NCBI GenBank assembly: GCA_947628325.1
Contig: CANQZL010000018.1
Coordinates: forward strand, 1 to 14,277
Reading direction: 5' to 3'
DNA length: 14,277 nucleotides
From: an uncultured Bacilli bacterium
Lineage (GTDB): Bacteria > Bacillota_I > Bacilli_A > RF39 > UBA660
In this document: piece after piece, positions 1 through 5,786 of the stretch
Position numbering within the stretch: the first letter of the stretch is position 1
Layout of the letters: every line of letters starts with the position of its first letter
Program-made: the position numbers and the translations under genes
Notes under the pieces: model-generated
Databases searched by the model: none
What the model saw: the letters and a program-made list of their open reading frames with translations, nothing else
Told to the model about the DNA's origin: nothing

Positions 1-515
1 GCTATACTAAAATAAAACATATTAGCAACACAATGTTCAAATCCACATAAAATAAAAGCCATAACTCCCATAAAAATAGTAATATACTTACCTACTATAT
101 CTTTTTCTTTTTTATAATTATTTACTGCAATATACATAATCATTCCACAAAAAATAGCTAGTATAAATATACTTAAAATACCATCATTTAATTTAATATT
201 TACTATATTTTTAGCTGTTTCAATATAATTATTAAATCTTGTTAATCTCATTAAATTACCAACTATAAATGTCCCAAGAAAGTTCCCTATTAAAGATATT
301 AATAATTCTAATAAATAATTTAACTTATTTACCAATAAGTAGCCTACTTTACCAGTAAATAAGTTAAAAGAATACATACAAACTGTAAGTAATCCAAAAG
401 AAAATATAAAAGAACCAGCTACTTTATTTTCAATTGCTAAATAAGCAACTCCCCCTATACTAATTAATATCCCAGCATATATTCCTTTAATTAAAAAATC
501 TAAATATTTCTTCAT
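1..515 (-). CDS. Formate/nitrite transporter (FNT) family channel, 3' end cut off by window edge
   Basis: This gene is visible for 171 codons and is open to the left edge, so its C-terminus is missing. FNT proteins are pentameric inner-membrane channels for small anions such as formate, nitrite or hydrosulfide. The family call rests on several hydrophobic helices and on two conserved stretches: TGKVGY near residues 54-59, and GFEHCVANMF at 158-167, which carries the central-pore histidine (H161). Full-length members have about 250-280 residues, so roughly two thirds is present. The lysine seen in FocA-type members a few residues before the TM4 Cys appears replaced by a hydrophobic residue, as I recall for a clostridial subfamily, so the substrate cannot be assigned. 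The ATG at 515 has a strong GGGGTGA ribosome site five bases upstream and an extended -10 at 560-568, so it is probably transcribed separately from the MATE gene. Confidence 0.85.
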   Translation of the reverse strand, partial: MKKYLDFLIKGIYAGILISIGGVAYLAIENKVAGSFIFSFGLLTVCMYSFNLFTGKVGYLLVNKLNYLLELLISLIGNFLGTFIVGNLMRLTRFNNYIETAKNIVNIKLNDGILSIFILAIFCGMIMYIAVNNYKKEKDIVGKYITIFMGVMAFILCGFEHCVANMFYFSI

Positions 516-559
516 ATTCTTCACCCCATCTTCAAGATATTTCACTTTTATTAATAATA

Positions 560-568
560 ATTATATCA
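560..568 (-). promoter_or_regulatory. Extended -10 promoter for the FNT gene
   Basis: On the minus strand this reads TGATATAAT, a perfect -10 hexamer preceded by TG plus one base, which can work without a good -35. No convincing -35 lies 17 bases upstream. It sits just past the U-tract of the MATE terminator and gives a leader of about 40 bases before the FNT start codon. Confidence 0.5.
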
Positions 569-572
569 CAAA

Positions 573-596
573 AAAACAAACCTCTTAGTTTGTTTT
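573..596 (-). terminator. Intrinsic terminator overlapping the MATE stop codon
   Basis: In the transcript, AAAACAAAC pairs perfectly with GTTTGTTTT around a six-base loop that contains most of the stop codon, and the 3' arm runs into a U-tract (570-576). The stem is low in G+C, so efficiency is uncertain, but position and shape are right for MATE termination. Confidence 0.6.
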
Positions 597-1976
597 ACTT
601 ATTTTCTTTAATTCACTCCATAATAGTAACATTCCCATTATAAATGATAAAACATCAGCTATAACGGCGCTCCATAACATAGTTACAACATTATGAGAAA
701 TCATTGCTATTATAATAATTGCTGGAACAAAGAATATTACATCTCTTGCTAAAGCTAATAAGGTAGATTTTAAACTTGATCCCATTGATTGTAATAAAAT
801 AGACATAGATTTTATTAGACAAGTAAAAACTATTCCTCCTAGAAAAATCCTTAAACAATATTTAGCATATTCTAAGTATTCAATAGAATTACCTTTACCA
901 AAAATATTAATAATAAAAGTAGGAAAGAATTCAAATATTATAAAAGCTATTAAACCTATTATTAAATTTATAATTAAAATACATTTTATAGTTTCTTTAA
1001 CTCTTTTAATATTTTTAGCTCCCATATTATATCCTATTATTGGCATTCCACCTAAAGATACTCCTATTACAATAGAAACAACTATTCCAAATACTTTCAT
1101 ACATATTCCTATAACTGCCAAAGGTGTTACTACTCCATAAGCCGCTCCTGTTGAAGCTAATGTATTATAACCATATCTACCAACTAAGTTATTAGCAACT
1201 GCTATTATAATAACAATAGCAAGTTGCGTAATTAATGAAGCTAAACCTAGTAATATAGATTTTTTAGATATATTTTTATCTAGTATTATAGATTGTTTAT
1301 TTATTTTAAAAGTCTTAGGTTTTCTTAAATAAATAATACTTACTATAAATGTTAATACTTGACCAATTACTGTTGCAATAGCTGCTCCTTTAACACTCAT
1401 TTTAAAAACAAATATAAATATTGGATCTAATATTATATTTGAGATTGCCCCTATTATAGTTGCAACCATTGCATATTTAGGACTACCATCACTTCTAATA
1501 GTTGCATTTAAACCTTGACCAATAATATAAAATGGTAATCCATAACAAATAATTCTTAAATAATCTTGAGCATATTTATAGCATTCTATTTCTTTTGGAT
1601 TAGCTCCAAATATACGTAGTATTTGTTTATTAAATATTAATCCTAAAATTGTTAATATTATTGAAATAAAGATTAATATTATTAAACCATTCCCAATTGC
1701 TTTATTAGCTTTTTCTTTTTCTTTAGCTCCTAGTAATAAACTAAATTGAGCCGCCATACCATCTCCAACTAGTAAAGCAAAAGCAAGAGCTATTACTGTA
1801 AACGGATAAACAATATTAGTAGCAGCATTCCCAAACGCACCTGCTTCACCCCATCCTATAAATATTTGGTCAACAATATTGTATAAAGCTGCAACTATCA
1901 TACTAATAACACAAGGTATAGCAAATCTTTTAATTAGTTTAGAAATCTTTTCTTTTTCCATATTAAGTTCATTCAT
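585..1976 (-). CDS. MATE family multidrug/sodium efflux transporter
   Basis: This is a cytoplasmic-membrane antiporter of the MATE superfamily (DinF/NorM/MepA-like), which exports drugs or metabolites in exchange for Na+ or H+. The product has about 463 residues, typical of the family, with roughly twelve hydrophobic segments in two repeated halves. Family-like stretches include the N-terminal region from FAIPCVISMIVAALYNIVDQ, with the usual IVDQIFIG-type helix 1, and QGLNATIRSDGSPKYAM in the first half, matching the common QxxlraeGnpk pattern. The first in-frame ATG (1985) lies only one base from the Shine-Dalgarno AGGTGG (1987-1992); the next ATG (1976) is ten bases away and is preferred here, though neither spacing is ideal. 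A putative promoter and leader hairpin lie upstream, and a terminator overlaps the stop codon. The substrate cannot be deduced from sequence. Confidence 0.92.
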   Translation of the reverse strand: MNELNMEKEKISKLIKRFAIPCVISMIVAALYNIVDQIFIGWGEAGAFGNAATNIVYPFTVIALAFALLVGDGMAAQFSLLLGAKEKEKANKAIGNGLIILIFISIILTILGLIFNKQILRIFGANPKEIECYKYAQDYLRIICYGLPFYIIGQGLNATIRSDGSPKYAMVATIIGAISNIILDPIFIFVFKMSVKGAAIATVIGQVLTFIVSIIYLRKPKTFKINKQSIILDKNISKKSILLGLASLITQLAIVIIIAVANNLVGRYGYNTLASTGAAYGVVTPLAVIGICMKVFGIVVSIVIGVSLGGMPIIGYNMGAKNIKRVKETIKCILIINLIIGLIAFIIFEFFPTFIINIFGKGNSIEYLEYAKYCLRIFLGGIVFTCLIKSMSILLQSMGSSLKSTLLALARDVIFFVPAIIIIAMISHNVVTMLWSAVIADVLSFIMGMLLLWSELKKISKTN

Positions 1977-1986
1977 ATATCTCATT

Positions 1987-1994
1987 CCACCTTT
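1987..1994 (-). promoter_or_regulatory. Ribosome binding site of the MATE gene
   Basis: The minus strand reads AAAGGTGG. It lies one base before the ATG at 1985 and ten bases before the ATG at 1976. The other minus-strand genes here that use a GGTGA-type site have about five bases of spacing, so this spacing is unusual. It favours the downstream ATG without settling the matter. Confidence 0.5.
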
Positions 1995-2010
1995 TTTTGA
2001 GCATAAAAAT

Positions 2011-2040
2011 ACGTAAGTCTCTAAACAATTGGACTTACGC
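2011..2040 (-). promoter_or_regulatory. Leader hairpin upstream of the MATE gene (attenuator or terminator)
   Basis: CGTAAGTC and GACTTACG form a perfect 8-bp stem (2012-2019 with 2032-2039), extended by a G-U pair, around a loop of about 12 bases. On the minus strand it is followed by TATTTTTATG, a short U-tract, and preceded by an A-rich tract. It lies just downstream of a predicted -10 (2059-2064) and about 20 bases before the MATE ribosome site. It could terminate transcription from the flavin reductase gene, or act as an attenuator in the MATE leader. Confidence 0.5.
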
Positions 2041-2058
2041 TTATTTTGCTACTCATTG

Positions 2059-2064
2059 ATTATA
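2059..2064 (-). promoter_or_regulatory. -10 element of a putative MATE promoter
   Basis: This is a perfect TATAAT on the minus strand, about 83 bases before the likely MATE start codon. The only -35-like bases upstream (TTCGAA at 18 bases, TTGTTC at 21) are poor, so the promoter is tentative. If real, transcription would start near 2052 and the leader would carry the hairpin at 2011-2040. Confidence 0.35.
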
Positions 2065-2132
2065 AATTGACTTAATATTTTTTTCGAACAAGTAAAATAA
2101 TAACACATTTTTAAATTTTATGTAAGTTTTTT

Positions 2133-2699
2133 TTATTTTTTTAATTCAAATCCATCTTTAAAAGCATTTCCCACTCTTTCAGTTACTTTATAATAACCAT
2201 GAGTATAAGGATCAAATGCTATAGCTTTAAGTAATGATATATCAACATTATCATTTTTCATAACACTTTCTTCAGCTGAAACATTAACTATTTTTCCAAC
2301 TACTCCACATCCATATTCATTACTTTGATATTCAATAAATTCACACTCCATACATATTGGAAATTCATTGATAATTGGAGCATCCACATTATTAGATTTT
2401 GTTTCAGTTAAACCACTATTTTTAAATTTATCAGGAGTATTATTTCCAGATACAACTCCAAAATAATCAGCTTCTTTTACATGATTAGCATCAGCTATAC
2501 TAACAGTAAAAGCTTTCCTTTCTTTAATATTTTTAACAGTTTTATGTGATTCTGTTAAATTTAATACAACATAATCTCTTTCAAGCATCATTCCCCATGC
2601 AGCATTCATTACATCAACACTACCATCTTCATTATATGTAGCAATCATTAATACAGGCATTGGAAATATAGCTTCTGTAGTCTTAATATTTCTTTTCAT
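2133..2699 (-). CDS. Flavin reductase-like protein, FMN-binding split-barrel fold
   Basis: The product has 188 residues, normal for the flavin reductase-like (DIM6/NTAB) family. These small cytoplasmic homodimers bind FMN in a split beta-barrel and reduce flavin or act as FMN-dependent oxidoreductases. The opening KTTEAIFPMPVLMIATYNEDG, the NAAWG motif and the strand YVVLNLTESHKTVKNI, followed by KAFTVSIAD and DYFGVVSG, follow the family pattern, in which the region after the first strands contacts the FMN phosphate. The start is the ATG at 2699, five bases from an AAAGGTGA ribosome site. A GTG three codons earlier (2706-2708) lies inside that site and is unlikely to be used. The gene is divergent from the CarD gene and upstream of MATE in the same direction, with a hairpin between. 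The physiological substrate is unknown. Confidence 0.88.
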   Translation of the reverse strand: MKRNIKTTEAIFPMPVLMIATYNEDGSVDVMNAAWGMMLERDYVVLNLTESHKTVKNIKERKAFTVSIADANHVKEADYFGVVSGNNTPDKFKNSGLTETKSNNVDAPIINEFPICMECEFIEYQSNEYGCGVVGKIVNVSAEESVMKNDNVDISLLKAIAFDPYTHGYYKVTERVGNAFKDGFELKK

Positions 2700-2704
2700 A
2701 TCAT

Positions 2705-2712
2705 TCACCTTT
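2705..2712 (-). promoter_or_regulatory. Ribosome binding site fixing the flavin reductase start
   Basis: AAAGGTGA on the minus strand, with five bases to the ATG at 2699. The in-frame GTG at 2706-2708 forms part of this site, which argues against that GTG being the initiator. Confidence 0.7.
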
Positions 2713-2842
2713 CTAATTTAATTTTACATCTAAAAATAATCAAAAAACAACAATTTTTATCGAAATTTTAACTTACGAAGAAAAATTTTTTTTGTTAAAA
2801 TATAATTATAATTTGGTTAATATTAGTAAGGAGATGATATAG
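2709..2842. other. Divergent intergenic region between flavin reductase and CarD-like genes
   Basis: These 134 bases hold the promoters and leaders of two divergent genes. Toward the plus strand there are overlapping -10-like hexamers: TGTTAAAAT (2793-2801, extended -10 form) and TATAAT at 2801-2806 and 2807-2812, none with a good -35 at 17 bases. A strong AAGGAG ribosome site precedes the CarD start. No inverted repeat clear enough to call an operator was seen. Confidence 0.4.
2721..2750 (-). promoter_or_regulatory. Putative promoter of the flavin reductase gene
   Basis: The minus strand shows TTGTTT (2745-2750), an 18-base spacer, and TAAAAT (2721-2726) immediately preceded by TG. It sits about 22 bases from the start codon, giving a short leader. 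A/T-rich sequence produces such matches easily. Confidence 0.3.
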
Positions 2843-3337
2843 ATGTTTAAAGAAAATGACTATGTAATGTATAAAAATAATGTTTGTAAAGTTAGAGAAA
2901 TAAAACATAATGATCTAAATGGAAATAGTTATTATATATTAATCCCTATTGATGATGAATCTCTTATAATTGATGTTCCTACTGATAATCGTATGAGACA
3001 TTTACGAAGTATTGTTTCTCACCAAGAAGCAGAAGAAATAATTAATCATATCAAGGATATTGAACCATTACAAAATATTAATGATAAAAATATTGAAAAT
3101 ACTTATAAAGAGTTAATTTATAATGGTACTCATAATGATTTAGTTAAAATAATTAAAACTTCATATTTAAGAAATCAAGCTCGTAAAAATGATAATAAGA
3201 AAATAAGTGAAAAGGATTCTAAATACTTTGAACTTGCTGAAAAATATCTATATAATGAGTTATCAATTGCTTTAAATAAATCTTTTACTGAAACTAAAGA
3301 ATATATAATTAATAGTATGAATAGAGAAACTATATGA
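2843..3337 (+). CDS. CarD/CdnL-family RNA polymerase-binding transcription regulator
   Basis: CarD-family proteins bind the RNA polymerase beta subunit through an N-terminal Tudor-like (RID) domain and contact promoter DNA through a helical C-terminal domain, adjusting open-complex stability, for example at rRNA promoters. The 164-residue length fits. Residues 1-60 read as the RID domain: a FKENDYVMYKNNVCKVREI start, then YYILIPIDDESLIIDVPTDN. Residues 65-75 (SHQEAEEIINHI) match the linker helix, and the rest matches the helical domain, including YKELIYNG, LVKIIKTSYLRNQ, KDSKYFELAEKYLYNELSIAL and a final EYI. The tryptophan used by mycobacterial CarD to wedge the promoter bubble is not evident here. 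The start has an AAGGAG site. The TGA stop overlaps the ATG of the next gene by four bases, so the two are probably translationally coupled. Confidence 0.88.
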   Translation: MFKENDYVMYKNNVCKVREIKHNDLNGNSYYILIPIDDESLIIDVPTDNRMRHLRSIVSHQEAEEIINHIKDIEPLQNINDKNIENTYKELIYNGTHNDLVKIIKTSYLRNQARKNDNKKISEKDSKYFELAEKYLYNELSIALNKSFTETKEYIINSMNRETI

Positions 3338-3516
3338 ACTTATCTCAAGATATTATAGAAATTCTAAAGAATAATAATCTATTAGATTTAAATAACCTAA
3401 AGCAATTAACAAGAGAAGATTTAAAAAATATGAATTTTAATAATAATCAAATTAATCAAATTATTATATATTTACAATTAAATGGTTTAGATATTAAGAA
3501 GAAATACAAAAAATAA
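3334..3516 (+). CDS. 60-residue protein resembling the RNA polymerase alpha C-terminal domain
   Basis: I do not recognise a named family. The start overlaps the CarD-like stop codon in an ATGA, and a strong terminator follows the stop immediately, so it reads as a real second gene of a two-gene operon. Residues 11-54 can be laid without gaps on the helix-hairpin-helix part of alpha-CTD: LK at 11-12 on the conserved LK, LKQLTREDLKNM at 22-33 on the helix that begins after 'dLv.rte.eLlk', and INQIIIYLQLNGLDI at 40-54 on the last helix. The alpha-CTD residues that contact UP-element DNA are not kept: Arg265 maps to Asp6, Asn268 to Glu9, Gly296 to Asn36, Lys298 to Asn38 and Ser299 to Gln39. It may therefore be a protein-binding rather than DNA-binding HhH/SAM-like module. 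The composition is rich in Asn, Leu and Ile with a lysine-rich tail. There is no signal peptide. Confidence 0.65.
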   Translation: MNLSQDIIEILKNNNLLDLNNLKQLTREDLKNMNFNNNQINQIIIYLQLNGLDIKKKYKK

Positions 3517-3544
3517 CGACATACTTTAGTCTTAAATATGTCGT
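3516..3544 (+). terminator. Intrinsic terminator of the CarD operon, probably bidirectional
   Basis: ACGACATA (3516-3523) pairs perfectly with TATGTCGT (3537-3544) around a 13-base loop, followed by a run of six T (3544-3549). On the minus strand the same stem is followed by TATTTTTTG, so it could also stop transcripts of the convergent 370-residue gene. Confidence 0.85.
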
Positions 3545-3621
3545 TTTTTATTTCATTTATAAAATAAACACTATGTTTATTAAGTATTAAAAAGTCCCTA
3601 AAATAGTAACAATACACCCTC
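3517..3621. other. Convergent intergenic region
   Basis: These 105 bases between convergent genes contain only the two hairpins annotated separately and A/T-rich sequence. No open frame of note was seen. Confidence 0.7.
3563..3581 (-). terminator. Hairpin downstream of the 370-residue protein gene
   Basis: AATAAACA and TGTTTATT form a perfect 8-bp stem with a three-base loop. On the minus strand it is followed by TTAT. It is A/T-rich with a short U-tract, so it is a weaker terminator candidate than the convergent hairpin at 3516-3544. Confidence 0.4.
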
Positions 3622-4734
3622 CTATTTAGCTTCTTTTAAGTATTTAATATTATATTTATCTAAATCTTCAATACTTATTCTTTTTTTCTTTAAAGCATTT
3701 TTTACTGTTTCAGAAGTATTATCAGTATATTTAACAATTACATAATTACTCTTTATACAATTAAAATAATAAGTATAATTATCATCTTGGTATATTTCTT
3801 CTAAGGCTTGTGAACAAGCAAAATCTTTATCATCCAAAGTATTATCAACAATTTCTTTTAATTCTTTTACTTTATTTTTTACATTATCGTCTATAACAAA
3901 TTCTACAGTTATAAAGTTATATAGGTAAAATTTTGATGGAGAACATGTCTTAATTATACGATAAGTTCCATTATCTAAGCTTCCATATAATGTATCAAAG
4001 TCAATATCCATTTCTAGTTTATTGTTTTTATCAACATAATATCCTTGTAATGTCCAAATATAATCTCCTTCTATTATAGTTTTAACTGGTTCCCATTCAT
4101 CATTTACCTTTTTTTCTAAAGTATAAGAAATACCATAAGTATTTTTCTCACTACTTGTATCAGTAATTACAATAGTTACTCCTTCTCTTGTTAAAGTATT
4201 ATCTTTAATTTTCATAGATATATTTTTATTTTCATTATAAACAACATCTCTAACGACTTTTATTTCATCAGTTGTAATTAAAGCAGGATATCTTTCTTTT
4301 ACAGTATTAGTATGTAATTCTATTATTTGACCTTCTTTTAATTTATCACTTCCAACAATCTTAGGTTTATTACTTAAAGAGATTTCTCCTTGACTACCAC
4401 TTTCTACAAAACTATTATCTTCTATTGATAGCATTCTAACATAATTATCAGTAACTTCTAAAACTAATCCTTTTAAATCAATTTCTACAACTGAATAAAT
4501 AGGACAAGTAAATTTAGCTGTTTTAAAATGCCAACTAACATTTATTACATCATCATTAATACAATAAAAGGTGTTGATAAGTATTCCTTTATCCACATAA
4601 CTTTTATCATTTAAACTTTCTTTAATACTTAACAAGGGACTATGTTTAAATAAACGAGCTTGTAGAGTATCTAATAAAATTATCCCAAATACTAAACTAA
4701 TTATTATTATAAATATCTTTAAATACTTTTTCAT
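3622..4734 (-). CDS. Membrane-anchored extracytoplasmic protein with OB-like and bacterial Ig-like domains
   Basis: The product has 370 residues and no recognised named function. An N-terminal hydrophobic helix (about 6-22) after MKKYLK would anchor or export it; there is no lipobox. Residues 80-162 look like the OB-fold of YobA/DUF3221-type lipoproteins (GLVLEVTDNYVRML... then GQIIELHTN...). Residues 172-282 match a bacterial Ig-like domain common in Bacillota: TLTREGVTIVITDTS, YTLEKKVNDEWEPVK, MDIDFDTLYGSLDNGTYRI, FITVEFVID. Residues 303-368 form a small extra domain of unknown role ending RISIEDLDKYNIKYLKE. Cys58/Cys77 and Cys307/Cys326 could be disulfide pairs. The start has an AGGAG site seven bases upstream. 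It follows the cohesin-like gene but is separated from it by a terminator, so it probably has its own weak promoter near 4755-4800. Sensing, adhesion or lipoprotein-like roles are possible. Confidence 0.8.
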   Translation of the reverse strand: MKKYLKIFIIIISLVFGIILLDTLQARLFKHSPLLSIKESLNDKSYVDKGILINTFYCINDDVINVSWHFKTAKFTCPIYSVVEIDLKGLVLEVTDNYVRMLSIEDNSFVESGSQGEISLSNKPKIVGSDKLKEGQIIELHTNTVKERYPALITTDEIKVVRDVVYNENKNISMKIKDNTLTREGVTIVITDTSSEKNTYGISYTLEKKVNDEWEPVKTIIEGDYIWTLQGYYVDKNNKLEMDIDFDTLYGSLDNGTYRIIKTCSPSKFYLYNFITVEFVIDDNVKNKVKELKEIVDNTLDDKDFACSQALEEIYQDDNYTYYFNCIKSNYVIVKYTDNTSETVKNALKKKRISIEDLDKYNIKYLKEAK

Positions 4735-4809
4735 ATCTTTCTCCTCATTATTTAAATAATATCATATCTATATAATATATCTATAATTTAAAGAAAAAAG
4801 TTTCAAAAA

Positions 4810-4846
4810 AAATAACAACATAGTTATTTTATACTAGTTGTTATTT
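4810..4846 (-). terminator. Intrinsic terminator overlapping the end of the cohesin-like gene
   Basis: In the transcript, AAATAACAAC, which encodes the last residues just before the TAG stop, pairs perfectly with GTTGTTATTT across a 17-base loop and is followed by a U-run. It would end the M60-cohesin transcript before the 370-residue gene. Confidence 0.7.
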
Positions 4847-5769
4847 CTCTTTTTTATTACAAAATAATATATACATCCAATTACTGCTATAACTATAACA
4901 ATTGCTAAACAAATTATTAGCCAATTATTAGAGTTTTCTTTATCAACTCCAGTATTAACAGTATTTTCATTAGATGTTTGATTTTGTGAATTATTATTTG
5001 ATGAAGGTTTTTGTTCATTTTCATCTTTTTTATCTGTATCTTCATCATCTTTTGGATTTTCTTCTGATGGTTTTTCTTCAGTTTCTCCTTCTGATGGATT
5101 AGTTCCTTCTGAAGGTGTATTTCCTTCAGATTCCCCTTCAGAAGGTTTATCTTCTTCTGAAGGATTATCTGACTCACTAGGATTTGTTTCACTAGGATTT
5201 GACTCTTCAGGATCTGATTCTCCTGGTTTTGGATTATCTTCCTCTGGAGGATTTACAGGATCTGTATTTGTAGCTTTATATACAAATTGTACTTTATCTC
5301 CAAAAGTTATATGACTTTGTTCTATAGTAACTGAGTTCCAATTATTATCTATAATATCAAACTTTGTTTCTGATAATTTATAAGTAACATCATTCTTAGA
5401 ATCACTATCAAATACTATAGTTCCTAAAGCAAGTTCTTTCTTTTCATTTAAAAGATTATGACTTGTTCCAATTCCACCAGTTGAAACATAAACTTTTAAT
5501 ACTTTCTCAGTTGGTTTAAATTCATATTTAGTTTCATATTTACTATTCTTTATCTTATCAGAGAAATCAAATGATTTAACATTTACATCACCATTAATTT
5601 TAAAAGTAATATCAATTCCTCCAACAAATCCTTCTTCAAAATGAAGAGTAGTATTTATTTTACCATTTGCTTCTTCATTAAAGTTAATTTTTGTTAAGGC
5701 TTTAACAGAAGTAAATGAAAAGAATATTCCAATCAAGAAAGTAAGTGCAAGTAAAATTTTATTTTTCAT
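4834..5769 (-). CDS. Surface-anchored cohesin-like protein (putative scaffold for the dockerin protease)
   Basis: The product has 311 residues. A signal peptide spans 1-24 (SVKA before LTK). Residues 25-166 resemble a cohesin: the opening LTKINFNEEANGKINTTLHFEEG, then GGIDITFKING, a central VLKVYVSTGGIGTSHNLL strand pair, and KELALGTIVFDSDSKNDV near the end fit the family's beta-sandwich pattern, in which 'G.l..l.F.v' precedes the last strands. Residues 170-268 are a disordered stalk with Pro-Ser-Glu repeats. Residues 283-305 form a transmembrane helix followed by KKRNNN. A TVNTG at 270-274 before the helix resembles a degenerate LPXTG sorting site. Cohesins bind dockerins, and the gene 17 bases upstream encodes one, so this is probably the cell-surface receptor of the M60 protease. 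An AAGGAG ribosome site precedes the ATG, and the close spacing suggests one operon. Confidence 0.72.
   Translation of the reverse strand: MKNKILLALTFLIGIFFSFTSVKALTKINFNEEANGKINTTLHFEEGFVGGIDITFKINGDVNVKSFDFSDKIKNSKYETKYEFKPTEKVLKVYVSTGGIGTSHNLLNEKKELALGTIVFDSDSKNDVTYKLSETKFDIIDNNWNSVTIEQSHITFGDKVQFVYKATNTDPVNPPEEDNPKPGESDPEESNPSETNPSESDNPSEEDKPSEGESEGNTPSEGTNPSEGETEEKPSEENPKDDEDTDKKDENEQKPSSNNNSQNQTSNENTVNTGVDKENSNNWLIICLAIVIVIAVIGCIYYFVIKKRNNN
5062..5220 (-). repeat. Degenerate Pro-Ser-Glu codon repeats in the cohesin stalk
   Basis: About nine PSE units with variable Gly/Asn/Asp spacers (residues about 184-236) are encoded by related but not identical short units. Two copies contain the near-palindrome CCTTCNGAAGG (5105-5115 and 5135-5145). 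The imperfect units suggest slow expansion rather than a rapid slippage tract. Confidence 0.7.
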
Positions 5770-5786
5770 ATCTTCATCTCCTTAAC

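Noticed and set aside
2100..2135. Possible hairpin (ACAT/ATGT) followed by long T-runs after the flavin reductase stop, read on the plus strand
   Set aside because: Only about four base pairs, and no plus-strand gene ends here; the T-runs are the complement of the lysine codons and A-rich tail of the minus-strand gene.
2700..2708. GTG start three codons upstream for the flavin reductase
   Set aside because: The GTG is part of the Shine-Dalgarno sequence; the ATG at 2699 has correct spacing.
2792..2812. TTGTTA followed by TATAAT as a CarD promoter
   Set aside because: The spacing is only 3 or 9 bases, not the 16-18 needed for a paired -35/-10; at most an extended -10 alone is possible.
3334..3340. 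Mollicute genetic code in which TGA means Trp
   Set aside because: TGA ends the CarD-like gene exactly at the overlapping ATG, and tryptophan is encoded by TGG in the large proteins.
4917..5192. 91-residue lysine-rich frame on the minus strand inside the cohesin gene
   Set aside because: It is the alternate reading of the Pro-Ser-Glu repeat region; its composition is an artefact of the repeats and it has no ribosome site of its own.
5062..5220. CRISPR-like or phase-variable tandem array
   Set aside because: Units are short, imperfect and in frame with a protein stalk; there are no regular unique spacers and no homopolymer slippage tract.
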